Source of the DNA: Amblyomma americanum
Taxonomy: Eukaryota > Arthropoda > Arachnida > Ixodida > Ixodidae
DNA length: 64,000 nucleotides
Assembly (NCBI RefSeq): GCF_052857255.1
Contig: NC_135500.1
Location: 49,874,272 to 49,938,271, forward strand
Reading direction: 5' to 3'
In this document: positions 9,361 through 20,743 of the stretch, one piece after another
How the letters are laid out: every line of letters starts with the position of its first letter
Numbering within the stretch: position 1 is the first letter of the stretch
The notes under the pieces: model-generated
Database searches by the model: none
What the model was told of the DNA's origin: nothing
What the model saw: only the letters and a program-made list of their open reading frames with translations
Made by a program: the position numbers and the translations under genes

Positions 9361-12300
9361 TTACATCGGGCGGTGGCTCAAGCCACCTAGCCATGTCTTG
9401 TGAAAGTTTACTTCTTGTCTTGCTTTTAGCCACCAATCAGATAACCTTCGCTTGGTTACTTCTAACCTCTTAAAATCCACTTTCCCTTCACTGTCCCTAA
9501 ACCCCAATGCCTTGGGTAAGTCAGCCCCGCTGCCTTCGACTGTAGGGTGAAGCCCTTTACAGGAGAGTATCAAGTGTTCAGCCGTTTCCTCCTCCTCGCC
9601 GCACGCAATGCACAAAGTGTCAATCTCCTGGTACCTGACTCTATACGTCTTAGTCCGCAAAACTCCAGTCCTGGCCTCAAACAACAAAGAACTTCCCCTA
9701 CAATTATCATAGATATTTTCATTGACAATTTCCTGTTTAATGGTCCGGTATGTTTCCAGTGCCGATTTCGTCAGCATCCCTGTTTTCCACAAAGCTCTCT
9801 CTGTTTCTTTAACCTTTTTCTTAACCGATAATTGCTGATTTGCCCCCTTACTGCTGTCCAGATATTTGCTTGTCAATTTTCTAGTTCGCTTTCTCCATTT
9901 CGTGTCAACATTCTTTATATACAGGTATCTGAAAACTTTCCTAGCCCACCGCTTTTCCTCCATCTTTCTCAATCGTTCCTCAAATGCTATCTTACTGCTA
10001 GCCTCTCTGCTCTCGAAAGACGCCCATCCCATATCACCCTGTACCCCCTGATTTGGTGTATTGCCATGTGCTCCCAAAGCTAACCTCCCTACTTCCCGTT
10101 GCCTAATTTCCAGCCTTGCTTGAACATCTGGCCTCATACACAGGACCGCATTACCGAAGGTCAGGCTAGGGACCATCACCCCTTTCCAGATCCCTCTTAC
10201 CACCTCATACCTATTGTAATTCCACAGTGCCCTATTTTTCATGACAGCTGCATTCCTACTAGCTTTATTCATTACATATTTTTCATGCTCTGTCAGATAC
10301 TCAACACTGTTATTTATCCACACCCCAAGATACTTGTACTCATTCACTACTTTTAGCACGAACTCCTGTATTCTATGCTCGCCGCCCTCTTCATTAAATA
10401 TCATGACTGCAGATTTTTCCTTACTATACTTGAAGCCTAATCTATCTCCCTCTGTACTGCATATGTCTAACAACTTCTGCAGGTCTTCCTTGTTGTCAGC
10501 CATTATCACTATATCATCCGCGTATAATAGTCCCGGTAATGTCTGTTTAATCAATTCCCCTTGCTTGAAAAAAGATAGGTTGAAGCCTAGTCCGCTCCCC
10601 TCTAGCTTGGTCTCCAACCCTTGCAGGTACAACATGAACAACAAAGAGGACAGAGGACATCCTTGTCTAAGCCACCGCTGTATCTCTACAGGCCCTGATA
10701 CATTTTTTCCCATTTTATGAGCACTCTGTTACCTCTATATATATATATCTTTTAAAAGATTAATTACTCCATTTTCCACATCCAATGTGCCCTGTATGTC
10801 CCACAAATGCTCCTGAGTAACGTTATCATAGGCTCCCCTAATATCCAAAAATGCTAGCCATAAGGGCCTATGTTCCTTTTTCGCAATTTCTATACACTGT
10901 GTCGATGAAAATAGATTGTCCTCCAACCTCCTTTGTTTCCGGAACCCATTCTGTAGTTCCCCTAACACCCCCTCGTTCTGCACCCAAGCCTGCAGTCTAT
11001 CCTTTATAATTTGCATCACCATTCTGTAAGCCACAGATGTCACTGTTATGGGGCGATAGTTACTTACGTCTGCTTTGTCCCCCTTTCCCTTATATATCAT
11101 GTTCATTCTACTTAATCGCCATTCATCGGGGACTTTCTCGTCCACTATCATTTTGTTCACTACCTGTATTAATGTTTGCTTGGATTTTGGTCCTAACTTC
11201 TTTATCAACATAATCGGGATACCATCTGGTCCTGTTGATGTGCCACTAGGAACCTTTTTCTCTGCCCTTTCCCACTCTCCTTGCTCAAGTGAAGCTATTG
11301 CTGTAACCGGTCTATCCTCCTTCGATAAATTATGTACCACGTGCTTTGCTGAAAATTTTTCCGTCATCCTTGTTCCTATGTGTTTTATTGCTTCATCCCC
11401 TTCTAGTCGAATACCCTCATCTGTAACAATAAACCTTTGTTCTAGCCTAGTTTTATTACTCATTGCATTTAGATGTTTCCAGAATTTTTGGGCTGCTTTT
11501 CTATCCTTTTTATTTACTTTTGACATCCATTGGGCCCCCTTTCTTCTAATTTTCTCATTAATCAAATAGGATGCCTCCCTTCTGCACTTTATGAAGGTAT
11601 CCCATTTTCTGTCTACTTCGGGTTTTGGTTCCCCTCTTCTTGGAATATCTGTGTTCCCTGGACGCTTCCTTGCGCTTTTCTATTGCCCTCTTGACCTCCT
11701 CATCCCACCAACTCTTGGGTTTGCATCTTTTCCCTTTTAGCTTTACTCGCACCTTAGCTAGCTATAGCTCCAGTAATCGAGTTAATTTGGTATAAGTCCA
11801 TTCTGTTTCACTATCCTCAAAAATTACTTTCTCGATTTGTTTGGCTGCTGCTTCCAATTGGTTTTCTGAGTACAAATTTCCCCCTGATTGTTCATCTTGC
11901 TTCAGTCCTACATTGCTTTTTCTTCTGAAGCTCAACTTGATACGCTTGTGGTCACTACCTAGACTTCTGGAACCATCTTCATCTATGCTCATTACCCCTA
12001 ATCTATTATACATTCTCTGTGACATTAGTGCATAATATACCGTCGAGTGCAGACTCCCCGCCTCCCATGTTATGAGCCCTTCACACTTCTCGGTGCTGTT
12101 GCATACAACTAAATCATGCCTGTCACACATGTACTGCAGTATGCTTCCTGTTGAATCCGTGTACCCATCCAGGTCTTCTATGTGTGCATTCATGTCGCCT
12201 AATATAATTATCTCGCCCTGTCCTCCTAGCGCATCAATGTCGCTTGCAATACATTCTAACATTTTCCTGTTTTCCTCTTTGGCATTAACCCCTGTCCACA

Positions 12301-12640
12301 GGTATACAAAGCCAAGGAGTGTTTGCTTGCCTGCCACTGTTCCTTTTAGCCATAAATGTTCCCTGCATCCCAGTCTTACCCTTTGAAAATTCATACTTTT
12401 ATGAATGAATGCCCCAATTCCACCTCCCTTTCGGCTGCCCTCTGTTCTATTGCAATATTCCCATGCGTAGTCTGGGTTAGAGGGTGGTTGCTCCATGTCT
12501 CTAAGATGTGTTTCCACTAAACCATATACCATTAATTCCTCCAAACTGTTCTTCTATTTCCTCCCATTTCAGTCTATTTCTGCCACCTTGCATGTTAATG
12601 AAACCTATATCTGAATTAACTTGGCCTGGCGCTTGCGTCT
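9361..12640 (-). pseudogene. LINE ORF2: endonuclease, RT, CCHC
   Basis: Endonuclease: NMQGGRNRLKWEE, VETHLRD, GGGIGAFI, IIILGDMNAHIEDLDGY and GSDHKRIKLSF (12600 to 11900). Then KSWWDEEV and RT: STGPDGIP, IYKGKGDKADVSNYRPITV, QNGFRKQR, LDIRGAYDNV, RQGCPLSSLLFMLYL, LLYADDIVIMA, KYLGVWI. The C-terminus has CIACGEEEETAEHLILSC (C-x2-C-x8-H-x4-C). Lesions: a frame change near 12545, in-frame TAG at 11759-11761, a frame change near 11558, and a frame change at a (TA)n run at 10736-10748, where extra TA units break the AYDNV-to-palm linker. The core (9361-10713) is one open frame of 450 codons. RT would act in target-primed reverse transcription. Confidence 0.85.
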
Positions 12641-12689
12641 CTTTCTTCCCATATGGTTCCATTGTCCGTTTGATCTTAATTCTTCGTTC

Positions 12690-12965
12690 TCTACACTGGT
12701 TCCTTCAGAGCTCTGGGTCCCCCCAAAAAAGCTGTTGCCTGGCGACCTATCCTACTACCCACCTTCTTGCCAGTGGCATCACCGTAGTGGATGCCATCCT
12801 GTGCAAAAGGGTGGGGCCTAACCTCGTACACTTCCCTGTTGACCTCCATCACCTCGTATCTTAGTCGTCGACTCAATAGCCTAATTACCCGATTTGCCTC
12901 AACGACCCTCTTTTCCGTTTCGCGAGCCTGCCTCTGGACCTCTGGGATTGTGCAGAGGCCTCTCT
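12690..12965 (-). pseudogene. LINE ORF1 remnant (coiled coil)
   Basis: Minus-strand frame reading IPEVQRQARETEKRVVEANR then RRLRYEVMEVNREVYEV: charged, heptad-like, no zinc knuckle seen. It precedes the endonuclease of the same element, so I read it as the surviving 3' part of ORF1. The N-terminus is missing. Confidence 0.5.
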
Positions 12966-13179
12966 AAGCCTACGCATCCCCACCTACTAAAAATGTGGAA
13001 CGCTTCACGATTTTGACTGAACAGGCCGCGCCCTCTGGCGGCCCATACAAGAAGCACGAAGGCGTTACCGTGCACGGGCTTTTCATGGCTGCCGTTGCTT
13101 AGCGTGTGATTTCTGGGCTTTTCTCTCCGCGTGTTTCGCGTCTGGAATAGGTGCGCCTGTTTCTGCAGTTGAGGGCCCG

Positions 13180-16100
13180 ATGGCATCATCGGAATTGTGC
13201 CATCGCTCTCCTGCCAAAGCTGCGGAGAAGAGAAGTGGGCGCAGGTATTGCTCCGTCAAAGACTGTCACAGTCGCGAAGGGACGCCGGGCGTGAAGCGTA
13301 CTGCTTTCCGTCAAAGCCTTGGGAGAAAACACGAAGGTAGAAATGGATTAACGCTGTGCGACGAGTCAAGTAAGTGAATTCCTATTTGTGAATGGTAATT
13401 TCTGCATGTTACAAAGTAGCCAAAGACGAGGTTCATTATTCAGTTGGCTCAGTCGGGTAACAATTTTGTTTGTTAGGGTACGGGTAGTTTGCACGATGCG
13501 GCATATCTTCCTGACGAAATAAAGAGAGTGCACCATGACATTTGGCACGAGTTCGCGACGCACTGTGCTTCGTCGTTTGTGGCGCGTAATGGTTTTCTGA
13601 GAATGACGACTGAACTACTTGCAGATATGTTCACCGCAAGTAGTACGAAAGAAGGCGTCCTCCGTTTTGGTGCTCCTTAATTTTTCTTGATACTACATGC
13701 TCTTCGCGGCGATGGGTGGCTGACGTTGACGGGTAAAAACTGCACAGAACTTTTACTACATCTGAATCAGTGCGAAAGCACGGATTTGTGCCGCGTAGAA
13801 GACGACCATGAGCGGGACGAAGCGCTCGCTCTAGGACTGTGTGTACACTGTGTGAGGTCTGTAATACCTAGATAAATAATTTCTATGCGTAGCGTATATT
13901 CCTGCTTTAATAATGACCCTTTCGATGGTTGACTCAGCCATATCTGTTGCAGCAGATTGATGTTAATACTTGTGTTTTACCGTTTCAGTTTCGGGGACTC
14001 CTCAAGTTGGCAGCCAAATAGAGATTCTAGGGTGTGCTCCAAGCACTTTGTGAATGGCGAAAAAAGAACAATTGAAAGCCACCCTAGCTACGTACCTACG
14101 ATTTTTCCAACCGTGTACAAAAAACGTTCCACTTCGCCTTCTGCCCAGCTGGCTAGATTTAACAGGTAAGCTTGTCTCTGGTGTGCCACTTGGCTCTAGT
14201 TTGCTGCGAAAGCGTGGGATCTTGGATGCATGTCTCCTTTTATTAAGCCTCACCGTAAAGCGGTTGGTCTCTACCAGGAAATCTGAATGTATGCGTGTAC
14301 CAAAACAAAAGCCATGTGTGCTTGCAAGTAAGATTTAGTGGAATTAAAGCTTCAGTTTAATTTGCAGGTGGAAACAGCGGCACTCTGTGTCGTCATCTGC
14401 CCCTCCTGCTGCCCCTGAATTGCCTGTTGCCACTGCATCACCATTTGCTGCCGCATCATCTGATGGCCTCGGATCAGCTTTTGCCAACACAGCTGAGGCA
14501 GCAGGAGCCAATGCCACCAGCAGCTTTGCCACAGGTGTAGAAGCAACTGGTCCAGACGAGTTGCATGAGGGGAGGTTATTGGAGGGCTTGGATCTACTGT
14601 CCACTGTTGCTGCTGAACTTCGGACTACAGCAAAATCTATGGTAAGCTTCTAAAAATTTTAGGGAACTGAAGTTGGATTTGTACAGGAAACTAAAATTGT
14701 GCTTCTGTATTACACAATGTTGAGCTACGCACCCCTGTGTAGCATAGGCAACAAGTTAGCAGTGTTGCGCTATTACTGCCCATTCCCTTCTCCTGGCCTT
14801 TCAGGGTAACACTTTAAACACAAATGTGACAGCGCTTTTCTGGTTGGGGGAATATAGAGATGCTTATTTGTTATCGGTAACTTGCACCACATTATGACTA
14901 ATGAGAATAACCTTCACATTGTAAGCTAGCATGTATATATTCTTTCTTATTGCCATTTTCCACAGCAAACCCAAACTGAAGATGCAAGCTTGTGCAGAAA
15001 AAATTTTACAGTGTTCATGTGCCTCATCGATGAATCAGGTGCATCAACTCAAGTAACACACCTCGAGACATGCGACAGCAATGTACAGCACCAGCCAGAG
15101 GTTACTAGCAAGCACTATGGACCTGACCACATAACTAGCTACTTCTCTGGCTATGACAGCATTGCTGAGTCAGCAAATGCGTTACAAGATCTTTGTAGTG
15201 TTAGCAAAGTAGTCTTCGCATTGCTTCTAAGCATACTGCCACCTTCATCGGAAAGAAAATGTGATGTCACAGCTCAAAATAGACTTCTTTTATTTCTTAT
15301 GAAGTTGAAGCTTGGCATCAGCTACTCTTCACTGGCTGTTCTTTTTTCAGTGAGTGAAACATCTGCATCACAGCATTTCAAAAGTGTTCTGAAGACGCCC
15401 TCTGTGGCAACTAAGAAATGGATTTTTCGGCCCCCATCACGAGTGATTGAGGCCACAATGACAGACAGTTTCAGGGTGCATTATCCCGGATGCACAATGA
15501 TTATTGACTGCACGGAAATACGTACTGAGCAGCCATCAACAATGCAGCAAGAACGAGTCCTGTACTCAAATTACAAAGGGGCATACACACTTAAGTTTTT
15601 GGTGTGCATAACACCAGGAGGGATGATATGTTTTTGATCGAAAGCTTACGGCTTTAGGGTATCTGATGCACACATAACAGTTGATTCTGGTTTTCTAGAC
15701 ATTGTTCAAGCTGGGGATACAGCTCTTGCCGACAAGGGGGTCCCAGGCATTCGAACACTTCTAGGCAACCAAAATGCTGTCCTGGTTATGCCCCCATTTC
15801 TTCATGGATCTCAGTTCACACCAGAAGAGGTTAGGGACACTTACAATATTGCTCAAGTGAGGATTCATGTTGAAAGGATGATTCAGAGGATTAAAATATA
15901 TAATGTCTTAAACAACAAGGTGCCAACTGAGCTCATCCCTTGTATGACTGATGTCTTCCATGTCTGCTGTGTGCTAGCTTACTTCCAGCTCCCAATAATT
16001 AAACGTAAAGAGGAGCCACAGTCATCTGTCATGTCTTCATCCTGAACCATCCACTACATTGGCCTCGCCCTTGATAACTTGAAACAAAGGTTATGGCAAG

Positions 16101-16587
16101 CCCGTACTCAAATTACAAAGGGGCATACACACTTAAGTTTTTGGTGTGCATAACACCAGGAGGGACGATATGTTTTTGCTCGAAAGCTTACGGCGGTAGG
16201 GTATCTGATGCACACATAACAGTTGATTCTGGTTTTCTAGACATTGTTCAAGCTGGGGATACAGTTCTTGCCGACAAGGGATTCCCAGGCATTCGAACAC
16301 TTCTAGGCAACCAAAATGCTGTCCTGGTTATGCCCCCATTTCTTCATGGATCTCAGTTCACATCAGAAGAGGTTAGGGAAGCTTACAATATTGCTGAAGT
16401 GAGGATTCATGTTGAAATGATGATTCAGAGGATTAAAATATATAATGTGTTAAACAACAAGGTGCCAACTGAGCCCATCCCTTGTATGGCTGATGTCTTC
16501 CATGTCTGCAGTGTGCTAGCTAACCTCCAGCTCCCAATAATTAAACGCAAAGAGGAGCCACAGTCATCTGTCATGTCTTCATCCTGA
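13180..16587 (+). pseudogene. THAP-DDE transposase gene, broken
   Basis: Four exons. Exon 1 (13180-13369, donor GTAAGT) begins the THAP zinc finger (YCSVKDCHSREGTPGVK). Exon 2 (13989-14165, acceptor TTTCAG, donor GTAAGC) continues it (SSSWQPNRDSRVCSKHFVNG, YVPTIFP). Exon 3 (14368-14641) is an Ala/Ser-rich linker. Exon 4 (14966 on) holds a helix-turn-helix-like part (ISYSSLAVLFSVSETSASQHF) and the DDE nuclease: first Asp in MIIDCTEI (codon 15506-15508), then VSDAHITVDSGFLD, ADKG, and Glu in VRIHVERMIQRIK. Exons 2-4 join in frame. Lesions: a frame change after GVKRTA and a TAG in exon 1, TGA at 15635-15637 in exon 4, and a 542-bp tandem duplication of the catalytic 3' part. Would cut and paste the element in the nucleus. 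Confidence 0.85.
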
Positions 16588-16646
16588 ACCATCCACTACA
16601 TTGGCCTCACCTTTGATAACTTGAAAAAAAGGTTATGGCAAGTCCG
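15563..16646 (+). repeat. 542-bp tandem duplication in transposase exon
   Basis: Copy 1 is 15563-16104 and copy 2 is 16105-16646. Each carries the second Asp and the Glu of the DDE triad plus the stop and the start of the 3' UTR. Copy 1 has TGA where copy 2 has TGC (CFCSKAYGGRVSD). Copy 2 keeps the canonical GGRVSD and ADKGFPG but has Met for Arg in VEMMIQRIK. 542 is not a multiple of three, so copy 2 cannot be read as an in-frame extension. Confidence 0.9.
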
Positions 16647-17927
16647 AGTCCACCAGCCATTGTTTCAACAAGAGAATTGTCTTTTTCTGGGCTGCCGGAA
16701 ATTTCGACATTATCTTTTGTCAGAATATTAGCTGGTGGAACGACACATCCATACCTTGATTAGTTTGTTCTGTGTTCGCAAGAATCCCATCTTCTTGTTG
16801 TCTCTGTGCCATGGACACTAATTCTGGATTGTTAATTGTTTGAGCATGCTCCTGCTCATTAAGAGTATTTGCATTTTATTGTTTAAAAGTTGGACATGAG
16901 ATACACTGCAGCGGTGGGCTCCGAATTATCATATTTATTTTATTAGGGCTCTTCAATGTGTTCCCATATCACACAGGCACTGACCAGTTTTTGTGGACTG
17001 TATAGGGGCTGTTTCAATGCATGTTAGGACTTTAATGACGTTTGGGTCCGAAACTTATCTGACAGGGTGTTTATGACCTGCATGAGTTTAAGTAGGTGAG
17101 ATGAATTCAGAATTGTAAGTGGATGTGTGATGCTTTACTGTGGGTATGACCCGTTTTTGTGTGCATAAAATTATGAGACTGGCTTGAACTATTTGCCATA
17201 GTTTGGTGTAGAGAAACAGAAACTCATCAATGTACTGGGAGCATTTGTGAATAATGCATTGTCACTTGACTTTACCTGTCAGTGGACCTTGTGTGCAAGT
17301 GAAGATATATTTTCCAGTTTTATGTTCTTTAATTTCTCCATGAAATTTTAGGTTTTCTGATGTCATCGCTGTTGTACCATTATGTACTGAACTGAGCCAT
17401 TTGACGTCAGTCTTTCTAACAAATGCATTGCTTGCGTGAGCAAGCAATGATCAATTTTTGTAGTGAAGTTTATGACATTTTTGTTTTCTTGTCAGTTTGT
17501 ACCTGTGCATTAGTTTTGTAGATTTTTTCGGTGGCATACTTGTATGATCTCTTTATATTGAATATAAATATTCAAATTTAACTTATTTCTTCTCCTGCTG
17601 CAAGTTGCCTTTTTGCCTGTTCTGAAAAGCACAATTGTTGGTCTTCTCAAATGATGCATTCAAACGCTTTTGAAATGAGCTTGTGTTTTTAGTTATGCAG
17701 CTTTCAGTGTTGTGCATGCATGAAGCAACAGAGCTGGTAAACAGTGATCACAACTGTTAGATCCCTTATTTTTCTGGCATTTTCAACTTCATAACCACCC
17801 TATGTACTGTTGGGATATTAACATTTTCTTACTGTGTGCAATAAAAGATGGAAACATGAAATGTTTTCTCCCATTGCATTTAGGGCCAAAGTCTGATAGT
17901 ACATACAAATCTCTGTGAACCTGTTCT
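16647..17927. other. Spacer between convergent transposon genes
   Basis: AT-rich, no credible ORF on either strand, no recognisable repeat. It presumably holds the 3' UTRs and poly(A) sites of both genes; AATAAA-like hexamers occur, but I cannot assign them. Confidence 0.5.
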
Positions 17928-20575
17928 TTATTTTGCTGCAGCTGGCAGAAGAAAATCAAAATCAAACTGTTCAAGGGCTGGTATTGCCTCTTGAAGAAAA
18001 CTATCATCCCTGTTTACCTCAACAATAACATTTTCTTTGCTGGAATAAACAAAAAAAGCATTTTTTTTTACATTCAGTAAGTACAGCAATATCTGCACTT
18101 GGTTGTAATAACAGTGCGTCATATTCAGTCTTCGGTCGCTGCCAGTCCCCTGGATGTATTCTAGGATGCTCTCTCCTGAGGCGCTGAACATATTTTCTTT
18201 ACATTTGTAAGGACACTTGATCTCCAGAAGATAAGTCTGTCCGGACTGGCAGAACATGCCGTCAGGGCTGCCACGTAGCCAAGGCTGATCTGGGTGTAGG
18301 ATCAGACCCATCTCAAACAGTTCACAATCACCTTACTACTAGACACTACAAATACTCAGATTACCGTAGCCTACCAAGTTTCTAGTCTGCTGAGTATCTC
18401 CCTTGCAACTTATTGAATGATATACGGATAAAAGTAACGAAACCCGGTTCACAAACCCCAGTACCATTAGTGGCATGTGCTGCAATGCTTTATTTTAAAA
18501 AAAGTGTTGAAATTCCATCCTGTTGAAACAAAACCTATGTTGTTTTGAAGTTCACATTGCCAAAAGGGTTAGGCAACATTCTCGCTATTTTTTAGCTTTA
18601 GAGGCCTCCATATTTCTGAAGTGCTGATTGCATAGGCCTGTGATGACTGGACTAAGTACAAACTCACCTCCACAACTTCAACACCTAGTAGGCGTTCAAA
18701 CTCCATGCGAGCCAAGGGTTCTGTACGCAGTCCTGTAATTAGATAGTATAAAAATGCTGTACTTAAGCTTGCTACTGTACAAATAGAATATAAGCACTAA
18801 AAACATCACTGAAAGAAGTCAAGAAGCATTTATAATTATATGAACATGGCTTCTATTCTGTCATTTCTTTTAGTGCTGTGTATTATACTAGAAAAAGCTT
18901 GTACTTTATGCATACCATATGCAGTGGCCTGTGAAGAAAATGGCCTTGAATCCAGGATGGCCTTGGCGATCACGTCAGGGCTGCGTCGGGCATGGAGTAT
19001 TGTGTGCGCAGTGGTGCTGCTAATTCTGAATTTCCTTTCTTTGTGCCACCTAAATCAGAGTTAGCATACTCAAAATCAGAAGCACGAAGTACGCATGTAC
19101 ATCCTTTGTCAAAAGTTTGGAGCCCAGGGGGTTGCTTTTAAGCCCCGTAGTGGGGCTCCTGTAGCATGTACATGAAACGCCTACCCCTGGTATGGGGCAG
19201 AACCAGATATTTTCTTTCCTTCAGGAGATTTGGAATGATGGGGATGCATTACAAGCCACACGGTGTGACCCAGAAGTGAACCCCTGGGCTCTAATCTTTT
19301 GACAAAGGCTATATACCTACTTAAAAGACGAACAATGCCCTCTGTCACTGTTGTATCCATACCTCAGACAGCTTGACTGGCCCATGGTTGCCACACACAG
19401 GTCAGACACTGACTCGCAGACAATATTTGTATTTTAAAACTCCATCTGCTGTTGCGTCATGAGCTGTGTAAGGTCTTTTGCTCTTACAGTTTGTTTCGGG
19501 TAGGTGCCCGACGTTTGCACCACATGCAATGCCTTGCAAGGTGCTGGAAGCAGCTGGCCAATTTTTTTCAGCTGTGAAACCCGCCTGGCTTCTGTTTCTG
19601 CTTCGTTGTTGGCCAAATCCGTCTCGCTCTTCGCAAGTTCTTGTAAGGTTTCAGTAAATGGTGAACCAATGCCCGGAAAATATTCCAGCACATAAAATAG
19701 GGGCAGCTCTGCTGGCTTTTTGTTTCCTACAAAGGTGCTGTTGTAGCCTGGGAGCAAGAATGACAAAACCCACTGCATATTAAGCAAAACAGTTGCAATA
19801 GCCAATCAGTGTGTTGAGCACAGAGCCATATACAGATGGTGGAAGCTAAAAGTGATAGCCAGAAAAAAAGATGCATTAACACAGCCAGTAGACATGAGAT
19901 GGCATAACAGATGTTTCATGCAAGCAGTGATGCACACAAATTAAATAGCACATAAACTACATACAGCAACAAAATCGAGTGTACCATACCTCCAAACAGT
20001 TCCTCAATGCTGGCTTTGTCATTTAGCAGGGGCTTCCATGCTGGCTTCCCCCATGCCTGTGGTGCACTTGTGCAGGATGCGTGTTCATATTCATTCAGAT
20101 AGAAAGCAACCGCAGCACAGCGCTTGCAGTTGCCCAGGCTGCCACAGCGACACGTGCATTTCCCGCTTTCTATTTTTCGGGGCTCAGTCGTCAGCTGAAA
20201 ATCGGGATATCGTAAGAAAAATAGGTCGCTCGGATATAATGTGAAACCAAATAAGGAAAAGTTCAGTGCGGCAATAACAAAAACTGAACACCGACAACAG
20301 GCGGTTAATGCATTCCTCGAGCCTTGTTCTGTCGCACATGCGCCTCAGCGTACTGAAGTCACATTGTTTTGCGTACTTACCTTGAGGAAAACTTCGTAGG
20401 TATGCTTGCTTTGTTGGGGCAGGCATTTTGCCGAGACCTCAATTCCATCAACTTCCCGGACTCCAAATACATGCTTATTGTCCAACAAGCGGCGACCTTT
20501 CCGCAGTAGCGATGGCTGAAAATACTCGTCGAGACCATCGACAGGCTTGAACCCGCAATGTAGAACCCGCGACAT
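17928..20575 (-). CDS. YqaJ-type nuclease protein of ISL2EU-like element, six exons
   Basis: Exons on minus: 20575-20381, 20194-19990, 19747-19441, 19049-18916, 18732-18668, 18311-17928. They total 1290 nt with consistent phases and no internal stop (429 codons plus TAA). Donors: GTAAGT, GTATGG, GTTTTA (weak), GTATGC, GTGAGT. All acceptors end in AG. The N-terminal part has HVFGVREVDGIEVSAKCLPQ and a SWIM-like CTCRCGSLGNCKRC. The C-terminal half is a YqaJ-like PD-(D/E)XK domain: WHKERKFRISST, FSSQATAYGLRTEPLARMEF, WLRGSPDG, LLEIKCPYKC (E-x-K at 18216-18224), CYYNQVQ. In the SWIM-like motif the usual CxH ends as CKRC, so the metal His is missing. Family proteins are suspected to process DNA ends during transposition; the role is inferred. 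This is the only apparently intact protein in the window. Confidence 0.78.
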
Positions 20576-20732
20576 GGCAGGTAGCTTTCGCTTTCCGGCC
20601 GCTGCTGAGTGCAAAAACAGAAACGAAAAATGTCCGGAGCAAACGAACTTGCCGTACAACGTTGAGGATGGTTGAAACGTTACAAGCACGGTCGGCACCT
20701 ACAACGAAAACAAGGGCTGCAACGGCGCCAAC

Positions 20733-20743
20733 ACATGAGGGAG
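20733..20743. repeat. Direct repeat flanking palindromic insertion, left
   Basis: ACATGAGGGAG, identical to 21538-21548; likely target-site duplication. Confidence 0.6.

Larger units (their letters stand above)
9352..12968 (-). mobile_element. APE-type LINE, 5'-truncated, (ATCC)n tail
   Basis: A minus-strand LINE of a family that recurs at 31985-32098. From the 5' side: a coiled-coil-like ORF1 remnant (12965 to about 12690), AP endonuclease, RT and a C-terminal CCHC segment. The 3' end runs into (ATCC)n. No target-site duplication was found, and the start at about 12968 lacks a leader, so 5' truncation is likely. The clade is uncertain; the protein resembles an abundant family often labelled tick transposon in arthropod data (from memory). 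Confidence 0.8.
13130..20740. mobile_element. ISL2EU (IS4EU)-type DNA transposon, two convergent genes
   Basis: Two intron-containing genes point at each other: a THAP-domain/DDE transposase on plus (13180-16587) and a YqaJ-type nuclease protein on minus (20575-17928). From memory, this pairing is the hallmark of the ISL2EU/IS4EU superfamily of eukaryotic DNA transposons. The space between the stops (16647-17927) is AT-rich and empty. I could not identify terminal inverted repeats. The left end lies between the LINE at 12968 and 13180. The right end lies right of 20575 and may extend past the insertion at 20744-21537. The ends given are therefore approximate. Confidence 0.75.

Noticed and set aside
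8946..9473. ORFs of repeated MDGW or HPSI residues
   Set aside because: Translations of the (TGGA)n microsatellite.
13180..14169. Host THAP-domain gene
   Set aside because: The THAP exons splice onto a DDE transposase and sit opposite a YqaJ gene, and exon 1 is broken, so this is a transposon gene.
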